Positions 37,245-46,567 of a stretch of DNA of 64,000 nucleotides are shown here, piece after piece. Numbering within the stretch: the first letter of the stretch is position 1; every line of letters begins with the position of its first letter. The stretch covers positions 59,528 through 123,527 of the forward strand of contig NZ_JACJTO010000009.1 of the NCBI RefSeq assembly GCF_014698755.1, in the 5' to 3' direction. The position numbers and the translations under genes were made by a program. This stretch comes from Aphanizomenon flos-aquae FACHB-1287 (GTDB taxonomy: Bacteria; Cyanobacteriota; Cyanobacteriia; Cyanobacteriales; Nostocaceae). A model generated the notes under the pieces. It was not told the DNA's origin. It did not search any database and worked only from the letters and a program-made list of their open reading frames with translations.

Positions 37245-37472
37245 CTACTTTTGCTCTTGGTCTGAAAGACTTGCTGCCCGTTTCCGTTCTCCTTCTACTG
37301 TCAGTAATTGGGAGAGTCGATGGCGTGCGTGTTTGAACTGGTGAGGCTTTTCTAGTTGTCTTGTGGCTTTTTGCAAGCGCAACTGGAATAGTTGTCTTTT
37401 AACGGCAACAATTTCCTCAGCCAGCCGTTCATCATTTAATTCTCTAGCTTCCGCAATCTTGGGAAGAGACAT
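37245..37472 (-). CDS. rpmC: Ribosomal protein L29 (uL29)
   Basis: The 75-residue helical protein has LNDERLAEEIVAVKRQLFQL and KHARHRLSQLLTV, the L29 core, with a C-terminal extension of about 10 residues. It begins 3 bases after the rplP stop. Confidence 0.97.
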   Translation of the reverse strand: MSLPKIAEARELNDERLAEEIVAVKRQLFQLRLQKATRQLEKPHQFKHARHRLSQLLTVEGERKRAASLSDQEQK

Positions 37473-37475
37473 AAC

Positions 37476-37901
37476 CTACTCCTGCTCCTGTGGTTGAGAG
37501 CGTACAATAAATTTGGTCTTAATTGGTAACTTAGCGTCGGCCAAGCGCATAGCTTCGCGGGCAATTTCTTCAGCAACGCCGCCAATTTCAAACATGATCC
37601 GGCCTGGTTTGACCACAGCCACCCAAAATTCTGGATTACCTTTACCAGAACCCATCCGGGTTTCAGCAGGACGCATGGTGATTGGTTTGTCAGGGAAAAT
37701 GCGAATCCAGATTTTACCACCCCGGCGAATATAACGAGTCATTGCCCGACGGGAAGCCTCGATTTGCCGTGAGGTAATCCAAGATGGTTCTTGGGCTTGG
37801 AGTCCAAAATCCCCAAAGTTGAGGGTACTGCCACGGCTGGCCAGACCTTCCATGCGTCCGCGTTGTTGTTTGCGGAATTTAGTTCTTCTAGGACTTAACA
37901 T
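37476..37901 (-). CDS. rplP: Ribosomal protein L16 (uL16)
   Basis: At 141 residues it begins [20 protein letters not shown] and contains [20 protein letters not shown] and LPIKTKFI, the L16 signatures. L16 helps place A-site tRNA. Confidence 0.98.
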   Translation of the reverse strand: MLSPRRTKFRKQQRGRMEGLASRGSTLNFGDFGLQAQEPSWITSRQIEASRRAMTRYIRRGGKIWIRIFPDKPITMRPAETRMGSGKGNPEFWVAVVKPGRIMFEIGGVAEEIAREAMRLADAKLPIKTKFIVRSQPQEQE

Positions 37902-37903
37902 GA

Positions 37904-37978
37904 TTTGTCAGTTATCGGTTCTCAGTTGTCCGTTGTCAGTTGTCAGTTTTTTTACCACTGACTATTGACCATTGACTT
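37904..37978 (-). repeat. Degenerate TTGTCAG array plus ACTGACTATTGACC block, rpsC-rplP spacer
   Basis: Degenerate TTGTCAG units (TTATCGG, TCTCAGT, TGTCCGT, TGTCAGT) then TACCACTGACTATTGACCAT. The block reaches the rpsC stop codon. Confidence 0.7.
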
Positions 37979-38762
37979 AGGTTTCATTGGAGCGGTCTTC
38001 AAACTGTTGACGGCGACGTTGTTGTTGTCGGCGACGGGGTTCGCGTTCACGGTCTCCACGGTCACGGTCACGGTCACGTTCTCTGGCTGGTTGAGCGGGA
38101 GCCTGTTCTTGACCAGGAATAATTTCCCCTTTAAATACCCAAACTTTAATACCGAGAATCCCGTAGATTGTCTTAGCTGTGCAGCCAGAATAGTCAATAT
38201 CAGCGCGTAATGTATGGAGCGGAACTCTACCTTCACGAGTCCACTCGGAGCGGGCAATTTCTGCACCGTTGAGCCGACCACCGACTTGAACCTTGATTCC
38301 TTGTACACCTGCTCTTTGGGCGCGTTGAATTGCTTGACGAACAACTCGGCGGAAGGAAACCCGACGTTCTAGTTGTTGAGCAATGTATTCAGCAATCAGG
38401 TAAGCATCAGCATCAACTCGTTGGACTTCAACAACGTTAATACGGATTTGGCGATTACCACCCAAAGCTCCTTGTAGTCCAAGGCGCAATGATTCAATAC
38501 CCTGACCACCCCGACCTACAACTACACCTGGTCTAGCTGTCCGAACTTCTAGGTCAATTTGATCAGCTTTGCGCTCAATTCTCACTTCGGAAATGCCGGC
38601 GTTATTTTGAGCGTATCTACCTAGTTTTTGTTCAATGTACTGACGGAGTTTGTAGTCTTCCTGTAGAAGTTCTGGATAACGGTCAGGTTCTGCAAACCAA
38701 AGGGATTGGTGTTCTTGAGTTATACCCAGTCGAAAGCCGACTGGATGAATTTTCTGTCCCAC
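37977..38762 (-). CDS. rpsC: Ribosomal protein S3 (uS3) with Arg-rich C-terminal tail
   Basis: The 261-residue protein starts [20 protein letters not shown] and has the KH domain ([20 protein letters not shown]) and [15 protein letters not shown]. After residue 215 it has a low-complexity tail of [10 protein letters not shown] and [11 protein letters not shown] type, about 30-45 residues longer than usual. Such tails vary among cyanobacteria; their role is unknown. Confidence 0.97.
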   Translation of the reverse strand: MGQKIHPVGFRLGITQEHQSLWFAEPDRYPELLQEDYKLRQYIEQKLGRYAQNNAGISEVRIERKADQIDLEVRTARPGVVVGRGGQGIESLRLGLQGALGGNRQIRINVVEVQRVDADAYLIAEYIAQQLERRVSFRRVVRQAIQRAQRAGVQGIKVQVGGRLNGAEIARSEWTREGRVPLHTLRADIDYSGCTAKTIYGILGIKVWVFKGEIIPGQEQAPAQPARERDRDRDRGDREREPRRRQQQRRRQQFEDRSNET

Positions 38763-38819
38763 AAAAGCTTCCTCTAAAATTTCTGACTGTACGCAATTTT
38801 CTTGTGCCTGTACGGCTGT

Positions 38820-39179
38820 TTACTCAGCAGTAGTGCCAGCGGAAACAGCAACAGTGATATGACACGTTGGCTTGCGAATTTGGTAAGCTCGACCTTGTGC
38901 TCTGGGTTGAAACCGTTTCAGCACTGGTCCTTGGTCAGCAAAAGCTTGACTAATCACCAAACTGGATCTATCTAAGCCAGCATTATGCTCTGCATTAGCT
39001 GCGGCACTTCTGAGGACTTTTAGAATGGGGTCACAAGCACCGTAGGGCATAAATTCAAGAATGATTAGTGCTTCTCGGTATGAACGCCCGCGAATTTGAT
39101 CAAGTACACGGCGCACTTTATAGGGGGAAATGCGTATATAACGGGCGATCGCCTTCACTTCAGTAGTATCAGTTGCCAT
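38820..39179 (-). CDS. rplV: Ribosomal protein L22 (uL22)
   Basis: The 119-residue protein has [20 protein letters not shown] and [20 protein letters not shown], matching L22 with its extended exit-tunnel loop. It lies 11 bases after rpsS. Confidence 0.98.
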   Translation of the reverse strand: MATDTTEVKAIARYIRISPYKVRRVLDQIRGRSYREALIILEFMPYGACDPILKVLRSAAANAEHNAGLDRSSLVISQAFADQGPVLKRFQPRAQGRAYQIRKPTCHITVAVSAGTTAE

Positions 39180-39190
39180 AATTTATGCGA

Positions 39191-39469
39191 TTATCTCCCT
39201 GATTTCTTGTCACTTTTGCCATGACCTCTGTAGGTACGGGTAGGAGCAAATTCTCCTAACTTATGTCCTACCATTTGTTCGTTGACAAATACAGGAACGT
39301 GCTGCCGTCCATTGTGAACAGCGATAGTATGACCTACCATCAAGGGCAAAATTGTCGAAGCTCTCGACCAAGTTTTGACCACTTGTTTTTCATCTTTTGC
39401 ATTTAACTTCTCAATTTTCTTGAGCAGATGGTCAGCTACAAAAGGACCTTTTTTTAAAGAACGACCCAT
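39191..39469 (-). CDS. rpsS: Ribosomal protein S19 (uS19)
   Basis: At 92 residues it begins [20 protein letters not shown] and ends [20 protein letters not shown], the S19 signature near the A-site finger. Confidence 0.98.
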   Translation of the reverse strand: MGRSLKKGPFVADHLLKKIEKLNAKDEKQVVKTWSRASTILPLMVGHTIAVHNGRQHVPVFVNEQMVGHKLGEFAPTRTYRGHGKSDKKSGR

Positions 39470-39545
39470 AGTTCAGTTTTGGATTTGGGATGGGAAATGG
39501 AGAATTTCTAATTTTGGACTACTAAGTTGTCTCATATAGAGCCAG

Positions 39546-39576
39546 TCTAAAATCCAAAATTTAAAATCTAAAATTC
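39546..39576 (-). repeat. AAAATCY heptamer array, rplB-rpsS spacer
   Basis: TCTAAAATCCAAAATTTAAA and AATCTAAAATTC: about four units of the seven-base repeat. It abuts the rplB stop codon. Confidence 0.65.
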
Positions 39577-40439
39577 TAGGACTGACGACCACCACGACCA
39601 CGTTTAGAGGATTTGCGGCGACGACGCAGAATTAACTTAGTGCTTGACTTCTTGCGATTACGAGTCTTAGCCCCTAAAGTAGGTTTACCCCAAGGTGTCA
39701 CAGGACCTGATCTACCAATGGGCGCTCTCCCCTCACCACCACCATGGGGGTGATCCACCGGGTTCATAACGCTACCTCTAACCTTAGGACGACGGCCTTT
39801 CCAGCGATTCCGTCCAGCTTTACCCGCGCTCAGGTTTCTTGCGTCTGTATTGCCAACTTGTCCAATGGTGGCATAGCAATCACGCCGAATTAAACGAACT
39901 TCACCGGAGGGTAATCTCAATGTTACATAGTTGCCTTCTTTGGCCACTACTTGGGCTACAGCGCCAGCAGCCCGGACGATCTGACCACCTTTACCTGGTG
40001 TCATTTCGACGTTGTGAACACCAGTACCCAAGGGCATATTTGCTAAAGGTAGGGCATTACCATCTTCAATAGGAGAATCAGGTCCAGCAATTACCTTTGT
40101 GCCTACAGTCATGCCATTTGGTTGCAAGATGTAACGTTTTTCGCCATCTTCATACAACAATAAAGCGATCCGTGCATTGCGGTTAGGATCGTATTCAATG
40201 GCTATAACTGTAGCAGTCATATTCCGCTTATCTCTTTTAAAGTCAATAATGCGGTAAAGTTGCTTGTGTCCGCCACCCCGACGACGGCTAGTTATCCGCC
40301 CTTGATTGTTCCGACCTTTGGGACGATGAACTGATTCAGTTAATGATTTTTCTGGCTCGGTTTTCGTAATTTCAGCAAAGTCGGAGATGATAACTTGGCG
40401 AGTACTGGGGGTATAAGGGCGATAAGAACGAGTACCCAT
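39576..40439 (-). CDS. rplB: Ribosomal protein L2 (uL2)
   Basis: The 287-residue protein has [39 protein letters not shown] and the peptidyl-transferase-centre segment [16 protein letters not shown]. It is typical in length for cyanobacteria. Confidence 0.98.
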   Translation of the reverse strand: MGTRSYRPYTPSTRQVIISDFAEITKTEPEKSLTESVHRPKGRNNQGRITSRRRGGGHKQLYRIIDFKRDKRNMTATVIAIEYDPNRNARIALLLYEDGEKRYILQPNGMTVGTKVIAGPDSPIEDGNALPLANMPLGTGVHNVEMTPGKGGQIVRAAGAVAQVVAKEGNYVTLRLPSGEVRLIRRDCYATIGQVGNTDARNLSAGKAGRNRWKGRRPKVRGSVMNPVDHPHGGGEGRAPIGRSGPVTPWGKPTLGAKTRNRKKSSTKLILRRRRKSSKRGRGGRQS

Positions 40440-40445
40440 GGTTCA

Positions 40446-40490
40446 ATTTTGGATTTTGGATTAATCAATTTTGGATTTTGGATTTTCGAT
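40446..40490 (-). repeat. TTTTGGA heptamer array, rplW-rplB spacer
   Basis: ATTTTGGATTTTGGATTAAT then ATTTTGGATTTTGGATTTTC: two blocks of the TTTTGGA unit separated by a short joint. Confidence 0.7.
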
Positions 40491-40516
40491 TATTGGTAAT
40501 CTCAAATCTCAAATTC

Positions 40517-40834
40517 TTAAACTTCTGGGAAGAGAACTTTTCTAATTTTTTCTTCGTCCCCAGGGGCAACGGTGACAATAGCTCGCTTATACTGGGGTTT
40601 ATAACCAATAAATCTACCTACACGTTTTTGTTTACGTGGGGGGTTGGCGGTATTGACTTTGACGACCTTAACTGCAAATAGGTCTTCAATGGCGGCTCTA
40701 ATTTGTGGTTTAGTGGCTTTAGGAATGACTTCAAAGGTGTATTTGTTTTGTTCCATAAGTATGGTCGCTTTTTCGGTGAGAATGGGGCGACGCACTAAGT
40801 CTGGTAGATCACGGGTGGCAACTAGTTTAGGCAC
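40517..40834 (-). CDS. rplW: Ribosomal protein L23 (uL23)
   Basis: The 105-residue protein has [20 protein letters not shown] and [20 protein letters not shown]. It overlaps the rplD stop by 8 bases. L23 lines the exit tunnel and is a docking site for trigger factor and SRP. Confidence 0.97.
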   Translation of the reverse strand: MPKLVATRDLPDLVRRPILTEKATILMEQNKYTFEVIPKATKPQIRAAIEDLFAVKVVKVNTANPPRKQKRVGRFIGYKPQYKRAIVTVAPGDEEKIRKVLFPEV

Positions 40835-41459
40835 TGTAGACCTCCTGGATCTTCTCTAGGGTTGATGATGTAACAACTATTTTGTCTGCATGAAGTAAGT
40901 CGTAAACGTTCAACTGGTCAGCAGGAATCAGTTTTAGGTTTTCGATGTTACGGGCTGATAAAAGCACGTTTTCTGCAATTTCTGACAAAATTAAAAGTGT
41001 CTTTTGTTCTGGTACAGCACCCCATCTAGCTAATGCAGCTACGAGGTCTTTGGTTTTAGGACGCTGTAACTCGTTGCTAAATTCTTCAACAATGATGATG
41101 TCTTCAGCGCGTCCAATCAGGGCTGTCCGCAATGCCAAACGGCGTTCTTTGCGGTTCATTTTCAGGTCGAAATCTCTGGGTTTTGGTCCAAAGATGACAC
41201 CACCACCACGCCATAATGGTGAACGGATAGAACCAGCACGGGCGCGACCTGTGCCTTTTTGCCGCCAAGGTTTACGACCACCACCACGAACTTCTGCACG
41301 AGTTTTAGTGCTGGCAGTTCCCTGGCGAGAATTGGTCATTTGTCTGACTAGGGCGCGGTGTACGATATGCGCCGCTGTTGTTTCTTTGGCAACTGGTAAG
41401 TCAAAGCTGGTTTCGCCAACTTGTTCTCCTTGCCAATTTTTAATTACACTCTCTACCAT
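40827..41459 (-). CDS. rplD: Ribosomal protein L4 (uL4)
   Basis: At 210 residues it contains the long internal loop with [20 protein letters not shown] and [18 protein letters not shown]. In E. coli L4 also represses the S10 operon; no comparable leader site could be identified here. Confidence 0.98.
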   Translation of the reverse strand: MVESVIKNWQGEQVGETSFDLPVAKETTAAHIVHRALVRQMTNSRQGTASTKTRAEVRGGGRKPWRQKGTGRARAGSIRSPLWRGGGVIFGPKPRDFDLKMNRKERRLALRTALIGRAEDIIIVEEFSNELQRPKTKDLVAALARWGAVPEQKTLLILSEIAENVLLSARNIENLKLIPADQLNVYDLLHADKIVVTSSTLEKIQEVYSA

Positions 41460-41469
41460 CTTTGTGTCC

Positions 41470-41563
41470 TTTGTCAGTTGTCTTTTGTCAGTTGTCTTTT
41501 GTCAGTTGTCAGTTGTCTTTTTTTGCCACTAACCAATGACTACTAAACAATGACTAAATGACT
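41470..41563 (-). repeat. TTGTCAG/TTGTCTT array plus TAACCAATGAC block, rplC-rplD spacer
   Basis: TTTGTCAGTTGTCTTTTGTC repeats over about 50 bases with T-rich joints, then CACTAACCAATGACTACTAA and ATGACTAAATGAC. It fills the whole spacer between the first two genes of the supercluster. Confidence 0.75.
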
Positions 41564-42200
41564 ATTTTTTACCAACTATAGTTGCTGGAACGACGCTCAC
41601 TAAGGCTCCTGGTTTGCCAGGAATGGCTCCTTTAATGAGGATTAAATTACGTTCTGTATCCACTCGTACCACTGTCAGTTTGCGAATTGTGACCCGAGTA
41701 CCGCCTAAACGTCCTGCCATCCTTTTACCGGGATAAACACGACCTGGGGTTGTACCAGCACCGATAGAACCTGGGGCTCTATGGTTTTTAGAACCGTGTG
41801 ACATGGGTCCGCGACCAAAGTTGTTCCGCTTTTGGTTGCCTGCAAAACCGCGACCGATACTTGTACCAACTACATCTACAATTTCACCAGCACTAAAAAT
41901 ATCTGCTTTAATTTCTTGACCTGGGGTGTAATCACCAGCGCTGTCGGTGCGATATTCATTTAGATGACGGAGTGCTGGGGCAGATGATTTGGCTAAATGT
42001 CCCAACAATGGTTTGTTCAGTGCCTTGGGTTTGACTTCGCCATAACCAACTTGAATGGCAGAGTAACCGTCGGTCTGTTTTGTTTTAACTTGCGTAACGG
42101 TGCATGGACCGGCTTGGATGATAGTAATAGGAATGGATACTCCTGCTTCATCAAAGATTTGGGTCATGCCCAGTTTGGTGCCGAGAATACCTACAGACAC
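41562..42200 (-). CDS. rplC: Ribosomal protein L3 (uL3)
   Basis: The 212-residue protein starts (M)[19 protein letters not shown] and has [20 protein letters not shown] and [18 protein letters not shown]. The start codon is GTG at 42200, with AAAGGAGAACC upstream. It is the first gene of the supercluster; rpsJ is not present upstream, as usual in cyanobacteria where it lies with tuf. Confidence 0.97.
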   Translation of the reverse strand: MSVGILGTKLGMTQIFDEAGVSIPITIIQAGPCTVTQVKTKQTDGYSAIQVGYGEVKPKALNKPLLGHLAKSSAPALRHLNEYRTDSAGDYTPGQEIKADIFSAGEIVDVVGTSIGRGFAGNQKRNNFGRGPMSHGSKNHRAPGSIGAGTTPGRVYPGKRMAGRLGGTRVTIRKLTVVRVDTERNLILIKGAIPGKPGALVSVVPATIVGKK

Positions 42201-43054
42201 AGTTACTGGTTCTCCTTTCGTTTTATTTTTTTGGGCTAAACCTGGAAGTCAAATGGGGACATTTTTTGTCACCACTTCGGAAGTTTTCACTGGCGTTAGA
42301 CAGTGCAAATTCTTGGCGACGCAACAATTTTTGTCCTTTTTGCTTTAGTGAATTTGTTTATTTTCACTTACTCAATCACAATAACAGGAATAACTCCTAC
42401 TCTATTGAGAGGGTATTACTTCTGTAATCCAATGCGAGGCTTAATGGCTTTGCGCTGTGTGCAGCAATGCTTTTGTCCAAGCAATTGCTTTGGCACTCTA
42501 CCGTTGTAGTCGGACTTAAGTGGTTATTCCCTCTCAGTATCCATTTTCTCAAGGCTTAACATAACGCTATAAAATCAACATTATTGCTCAAGAACTACTT
42601 CTTTTAATACCTTAAACTATTGTTTGAGGTGTTGCCTAATTTTTTTTTAGGATTTACGGGAGTGATTTGCTGTGGGAGCTTGAATATGACTTTGGCTCTT
42701 GATTTGACCTAAAAGCTTTTTTAGTTTAGCAGTCTCTGATGCATTCAGCCAGTTTTATTCTTTTAGGGAAACTAACTAGGAACTCAGATGCTAGGACTAA
42801 CTAGGAACTTTCAATCAGAAGGATAGCTATCTAATTCTACTGTTCGGTCACAATCTAATAATATAAATCATTTATCAATTTTTGTCTAGTGTTTTTCTGA
42901 TGATTTTTTATGATGTTGGGCTGAGGGTGGGTGGTTTTACCCAAATTTCGGTTTTTAATTCTCAAGATTGTTGAAAATATGCGCTTTCATTTAACTTAAT
43001 TTACCACTAGAGGGTGAATAATAGAGATATTTAAGTGGGATAGGAAGAAAATCT
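42201..43054. promoter_or_regulatory. Long divergent region: presumptive S10-operon leader/promoter and ndhN promoter
   Basis: No credible protein gene lies in this 854-base gap. The minus-strand side must hold the promoter and 5' leader of the ribosomal supercluster; it contains small stems such as ACTTC-CGAAGT near 42280-42292 but no motif I can name. No L4-type autoregulatory hairpin is recognised. The right side should carry the ndhN promoter; GATAGGAAGAAAATCT precedes its ATG. Confidence 0.4.
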
Positions 43055-43531
43055 ATGGCACTAATTACCACTGGTAACGGTTTTATCCGCAGTTTGGAGA
43101 AGTTTGGGGCGTTGGGTGTTTATGTTCCTCTGGAGGGGGGCTATGAAGGTCGGTATCTCCGCCGATTACGGGCTTCTGGCTATGTTGGCCTCCATATTAC
43201 TGCTAGGGGTCTGGGTGATGTGGCTGCGTATCTGACTCAAGTTCATGGTGTCAGACCACCGCATTTAGGTAAAAGAAGTAACAGTAATGGTGCGGCTGTG
43301 GGTGATGTATATTATTTACCACCAATGATCGGTTCTCATTTGGCACAATTACCACCTAAGTCTAAGGGGTTGGTGTTGTGGATTATTGAGGGATATATTC
43401 TTTCTGATCAGGAGGTTGAGTATTTAATGAATTTGCCTAAGTTAGAACCACGGGTTAAGGTGGTAATTGAGAGAGGTGGCGATCGCAGTTTCCGCTGGAC
43501 TCCTTTGGAAAAGACACTGTTAGCTAGTTAA
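43055..43531 (+). CDS. ndhN: NAD(P)H-quinone oxidoreductase subunit N (NdhN)
   Basis: The 158-residue protein starts MALITTGNGFIRSLEKFGAL and has GRYLRRLRASGYVGLHITAR and DVYYLPPMIGSHLAQLPPKS, matching NdhN, an oxygenic-photosynthesis-specific subunit of NDH-1 that stabilises the ferredoxin-interacting arm. The gene is monocistronic. Confidence 0.96.
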   Translation: MALITTGNGFIRSLEKFGALGVYVPLEGGYEGRYLRRLRASGYVGLHITARGLGDVAAYLTQVHGVRPPHLGKRSNSNGAAVGDVYYLPPMIGSHLAQLPPKSKGLVLWIIEGYILSDQEVEYLMNLPKLEPRVKVVIERGGDRSFRWTPLEKTLLAS

Positions 43532-43542
43532 GCAAATTGTAA

Positions 43543-43561
43543 GGGTGGTAAAACTCCACCC
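43543..43561. terminator. Possible bidirectional terminator between ndhN and the Uma2 gene
   Basis: GGGTGGTAAAACTCCACCC is a 6-bp stem with a 7-base loop, located in the 50-base gap between convergent genes. There is no strong T run on either side, so it is a weak candidate. Confidence 0.4.
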
Positions 43562-43583
43562 CTAGGGTTAATTTGGGGATGTC

Positions 43584-44243
43584 TTAATTTTGTATTTCCT
43601 GTTGTACCCAAGTACGAAAAGATTTTTCAGCTTGGACTTCATCTATTTGGCAATGTTGCAAAAATTGATAAAGTTTTTCTTTGGTGATTATAGAAAATGT
43701 GGGACTTTTTTCTCCTTCAATATATTGATGATTTTGAAGTTGATAAATTCGCAATATTTCACCGTTATAACGCCAAAATTCGGGTACACCCATGCTGGCA
43801 TAAAACTGAAGTTTATTGATGTCAGTATGAGTAATATCTACTTCTACAATTAGGTCTGGTGGTGGATCTTCGTTTAAATTAACTTTTTTGCCAACTACTT
43901 GAGGTTGATTTTGAATGTAATAACAATTATCCGGTTCAGCACTTCTTTGTAAATCATCACGATTTAAAGTGGTTGAGCCCATTGTTTTGATTTTTAAACC
44001 CATTTCCACTACCAAAATGCGGATAAATAGTTCAATTAATCTGGTAGCACTTTCATGTTCTTCTAATGGCATGGTGATTTCTAATGTTCCTTGATCATAA
44101 ATGAGTCGAGAAGAACGATTTTGCCCTAATGCTGTTAAAATTAGTTGGTAATTTTGCCAACTGATATTGTGAAAAACTACTCGCTGTTCTGCGGGGGTAG
44201 TTTCTGGGGTAATATTGTTTGGTTTAATAATTGTATTAACCAT
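43584..44243 (-). CDS. Uma2 family (DUF820) PD-(D/E)XK-like endonuclease-fold protein
   Basis: The 219-residue protein has the family's layout: LIYDQGTLEITMPLEEHE near 55, then LQRSAEPDNCYYIQNQ and PPDLIVEVDITHTDINKLQF (about 125-145), and GVPEFWRYNG. The PDLIVEVD segment with the later K fits a restriction-endonuclease-like fold. Cyanobacteria carry many of these genes; the biological role is not established. Confidence 0.88.
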   Translation of the reverse strand: MVNTIIKPNNITPETTPAEQRVVFHNISWQNYQLILTALGQNRSSRLIYDQGTLEITMPLEEHESATRLIELFIRILVVEMGLKIKTMGSTTLNRDDLQRSAEPDNCYYIQNQPQVVGKKVNLNEDPPPDLIVEVDITHTDINKLQFYASMGVPEFWRYNGEILRIYQLQNHQYIEGEKSPTFSIITKEKLYQFLQHCQIDEVQAEKSFRTWVQQEIQN

Positions 44244-44303
44244 AGTTGCCTTTAAATTTAGGTTAATAATTATTATAATATATTACGCAAAAGTGAGAAA
44301 CGA

Positions 44304-45386
44304 GTGAATTTAAATTTGTCTACTCCCTTACAATTAATTGGGCGTTCTATAGAGTTTCAGCGGATTATTGAAATACTCGCAAAAGATGCTGATTTGTTAA
44401 TTACTGGAGTTCCTGGTAGTGGGAGACGCACTTTAGTTAGAGGTGCAGCACAGGAGGTAAATACGGTTATTTTGGAAATAGACTGTATTCGCGCTACGGA
44501 AGCGGAGAGATTTGTGCAATTATTAGCAGAAGCGATTAATCAAAGTTGGAAAGCAGAAAAAATTCAAATTTGGTTAAATGAAAATCGGTCGGCATTTTTT
44601 ACTTTTAATTCTGAAAGTCAACTCAAACTAATTCGTCCTTTGGAACAAGAACAATTATGGCAAGCTTTTGCCAGTTTGTTAGATTTATTAGAAATAATGG
44701 CGATTGATTTAAATCAACGAATATTACTGATTTTAGTAAGTTTTCCCCATATTCGTTCTTGGGATCGTCAAGGTTTATGGGAAACTAAATTTAGAAAGGA
44801 AGTTAAGGCATATCCTCATGTTAGCTATGTATTGATAGCCACAATTGCTGAATCTAGCCAACATTCAGATAATGCTAATTATCCGATAGAAACTATTCAA
44901 TTAGCTCCTTTAGCTAAGGACGTTGTAGCCTTATGGGCGCGGGAAATTTTACATACAAAGGGTTTCACCTTTGATTGTCATAGTCAAGCTTTACAGCTAT
45001 TTTTAGAGGCGGTACAGGGACATATTGGCGATGGAATGGCGATTATTCGGCGGTTATCTGCGTCCCGTTGTGCAGATGGTTTAATTAGGGAGGAAGATGT
45101 GCAAAATGCTATGGCGGGATTATTGAAAGATTTATCTATGACTTATGAATCTTTGCTGATGTTGTTACCAGCAAATCAGGTACATTTATTAGAGTCTTTG
45201 GCTATTGATCCTACTGATAAACCTCAGAGTAAGGAGTATATTCAAAAGCATGGACTTTCACGGGGTGGAAGTCTACAAGGGGCGTTAACTGGTTTACAGC
45301 ATAAGGGTTTGATTTATGATGCTGAACATGGTTATCGGTTAGCTATGCCTTTGTTAGCTTTGTGGTTGCGGGAACGGTTGAGTTAA
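44304..45386 (+). CDS. AAA/STAND-type ATPase-like protein with degenerate Walker motifs
   Basis: The 360-residue protein resembles an Orc1/STAND-like ATPase: the N-terminal LIGRSIEFQRIIEIL, then a P-loop-like GVPGSGRRTL (about 36-45) and a C-terminal winged-helix-like segment (LLMLLPANQVHLLESLAI, GALTGLQHKGLIYD). The invariant Walker A lysine is arginine, and the Walker B-like strand ILLILVSF is not followed by Asp/Glu. It may bind but not hydrolyse nucleotide. The start is GTG. Neighbours give no clear clue to function. Confidence 0.6.
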   Translation: MNLNLSTPLQLIGRSIEFQRIIEILAKDADLLITGVPGSGRRTLVRGAAQEVNTVILEIDCIRATEAERFVQLLAEAINQSWKAEKIQIWLNENRSAFFTFNSESQLKLIRPLEQEQLWQAFASLLDLLEIMAIDLNQRILLILVSFPHIRSWDRQGLWETKFRKEVKAYPHVSYVLIATIAESSQHSDNANYPIETIQLAPLAKDVVALWAREILHTKGFTFDCHSQALQLFLEAVQGHIGDGMAIIRRLSASRCADGLIREEDVQNAMAGLLKDLSMTYESLLMLLPANQVHLLESLAIDPTDKPQSKEYIQKHGLSRGGSLQGALTGLQHKGLIYDAEHGYRLAMPLLALWLRERLS

Positions 45387-45427
45387 TTTGGTTTCGCGCA
45401 AAGACGCTAAGGTGCAAAGGGAGAAGG

Positions 45428-45583
45428 TTATAATTCTGGTAAAAATTCAGTTTCTAATATTTTTGTGATTTCATAATGACAATTTTCTGGAAAGGTTTTA
45501 TAGGGGAGGTTTGTTTCTTTGACTGCTAAGTTAATTCCATCTTGATAACTTAATGAAAAGGCTTCTTCTAAAGATAAAAAAGG
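45428..45583 (-). pseudogene. C-terminal fragment of a DUF29-like protein
   Basis: The minus strand reads PFLSLEEAFSLSYQDGINLA then VKETNLPYKTFPENCHYEIT and KILETEFLPEL before TAA at 45428-45430. The TFPENCHYEI segment resembles the C-terminus of DUF29 proteins. There is no start codon; upstream the sequence joins the kinase-like fragment in a different frame. It is therefore a remnant. Confidence 0.5.
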
Positions 45584-45740
45584 TTTTATTATGGACTTGT
45601 GCTAAAATAATGAGTAAATCTTTTAGCCATTCTATCGCTAAAGTTTGATAAATGAGATGCAAATCGCGTTTTTTCATATACTTTTCTAAGTCCATTCCCT
45701 CAATTTTTTCCATTACCAAACATTTATCCGATATTCTACC
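45572..45740 (-). pseudogene. Ser/Thr protein kinase fragment
   Basis: The frame reads ISDKCLVMEKIEGMDLEKYM, then a TLAIEWLKDLLIILAQVHNK segment ending in TFF. In cyanobacterial Ser/Thr kinases the hinge (LVMEKIEG) and the helix before HRDIKPSN look like this (QVHxxxFFHRD). The catalytic loop and everything beyond, and the N-lobe, are missing. A stop lies just upstream in frame, so this is a decayed gene fused to the DUF29-like tail. Confidence 0.5.
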
Positions 45741-45888
45741 TTAATTTACGGAAAATGGGTGAATGTTGTCAGAATCAGGATTTTCAGGATATATTGTTAA
45801 GCTGCGTTGATAGCGATCGCTTATCATAGAAAATATATGTATATCTTATGCCAATTTAACAATAGAGACTCAGAGGAAGAAAAGGAGT

Positions 45889-46320
45889 ATGGAAGAGTTA
45901 TTAATGTTAAAGGAATTATTGCACGAAGGGAAAGTTTTAGAAGCTTTAGATTTGGTGGAAGAATTGGAGGAAATGAGTAAGTCTGATAAGTTAAATAAGA
46001 TTTTTAGTTATGGAATTATTTTGTTATTACATTTGATTAAACAAGGGGCTGAAAAACGTTCTACTCGGTCTTGGGAAACTTCTATTTTTAATTCTGTTAA
46101 GCAAATTCAACGCACTAATCAACGTCCCAAGGGTAAGGGTTTTTATTTGCAGGATGATGAGTTATTGGAAACTTTACAAGATGCTTACGAATCGGCTTTA
46201 AGAAAGGCTGCTTTAGAGGCTTTTGAAGGCAGGTATACAGCAGATGAATTAGGGGAATTTGTTAATCAAGATGAGGTGATTCAAGGAGCTATGAATTTTA
46301 TTTTGGGAGAAGAACATTAA
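45889..46320 (+). CDS. DUF29-like protein
   Basis: The 143-residue protein is mostly helical: a leucine-rich start (EELLMLKELLHEGKVLEALD), then SYGIILLLHLIKQGAEKRST and a WETSIFNSVKQIQ segment recalling the LLHLLKW...RSxSWxxTI core of DUF29. AGAGGAAGAAAAGGAGT precedes the ATG. DUF29 is common in cyanobacteria and of unknown function. A DUF29-like fragment lies just upstream on the other strand. Confidence 0.55.
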   Translation: MEELLMLKELLHEGKVLEALDLVEELEEMSKSDKLNKIFSYGIILLLHLIKQGAEKRSTRSWETSIFNSVKQIQRTNQRPKGKGFYLQDDELLETLQDAYESALRKAALEAFEGRYTADELGEFVNQDEVIQGAMNFILGEEH

Positions 46321-46324
46321 TTTT

Positions 46325-46567
46325 GTCTGAATCAGGATGCTCAGGATTTTAGGATGTTCAGGATATTAAGAATATGAATAAGATGAAAATAATGAAATCC
46401 TGTTTATCCTTTAATCCTGGATATCCTGATTCAGACATTATCCCTAAAAGTCTTGTTCATCCTTTGTTGAGATTTTCAGGATATTAAGAATATGAATGAG
46501 ATGAAAATAATGAAATCCTGTTTATCCTTTAATCCTGGATATCCTGATTCAGACATTATCCCTAAAA
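46325..46567. repeat. Tandem copies of a palindromic AATCAGGAT repeat element
   Basis: A 93-base segment (46357-46449) is repeated with few changes at 46475-46567, a period of 118 bases. Both end ATCCTGATTCAGACATTATC-CCTAAAA. The 5' flank at 46325 has GTCTGAATCAGGAT, the exact reverse complement of ATCCTGATTCAGAC at 46425, so the unit can fold into a long hairpin. The second copy runs into the last codons of proA. Confidence 0.75.
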
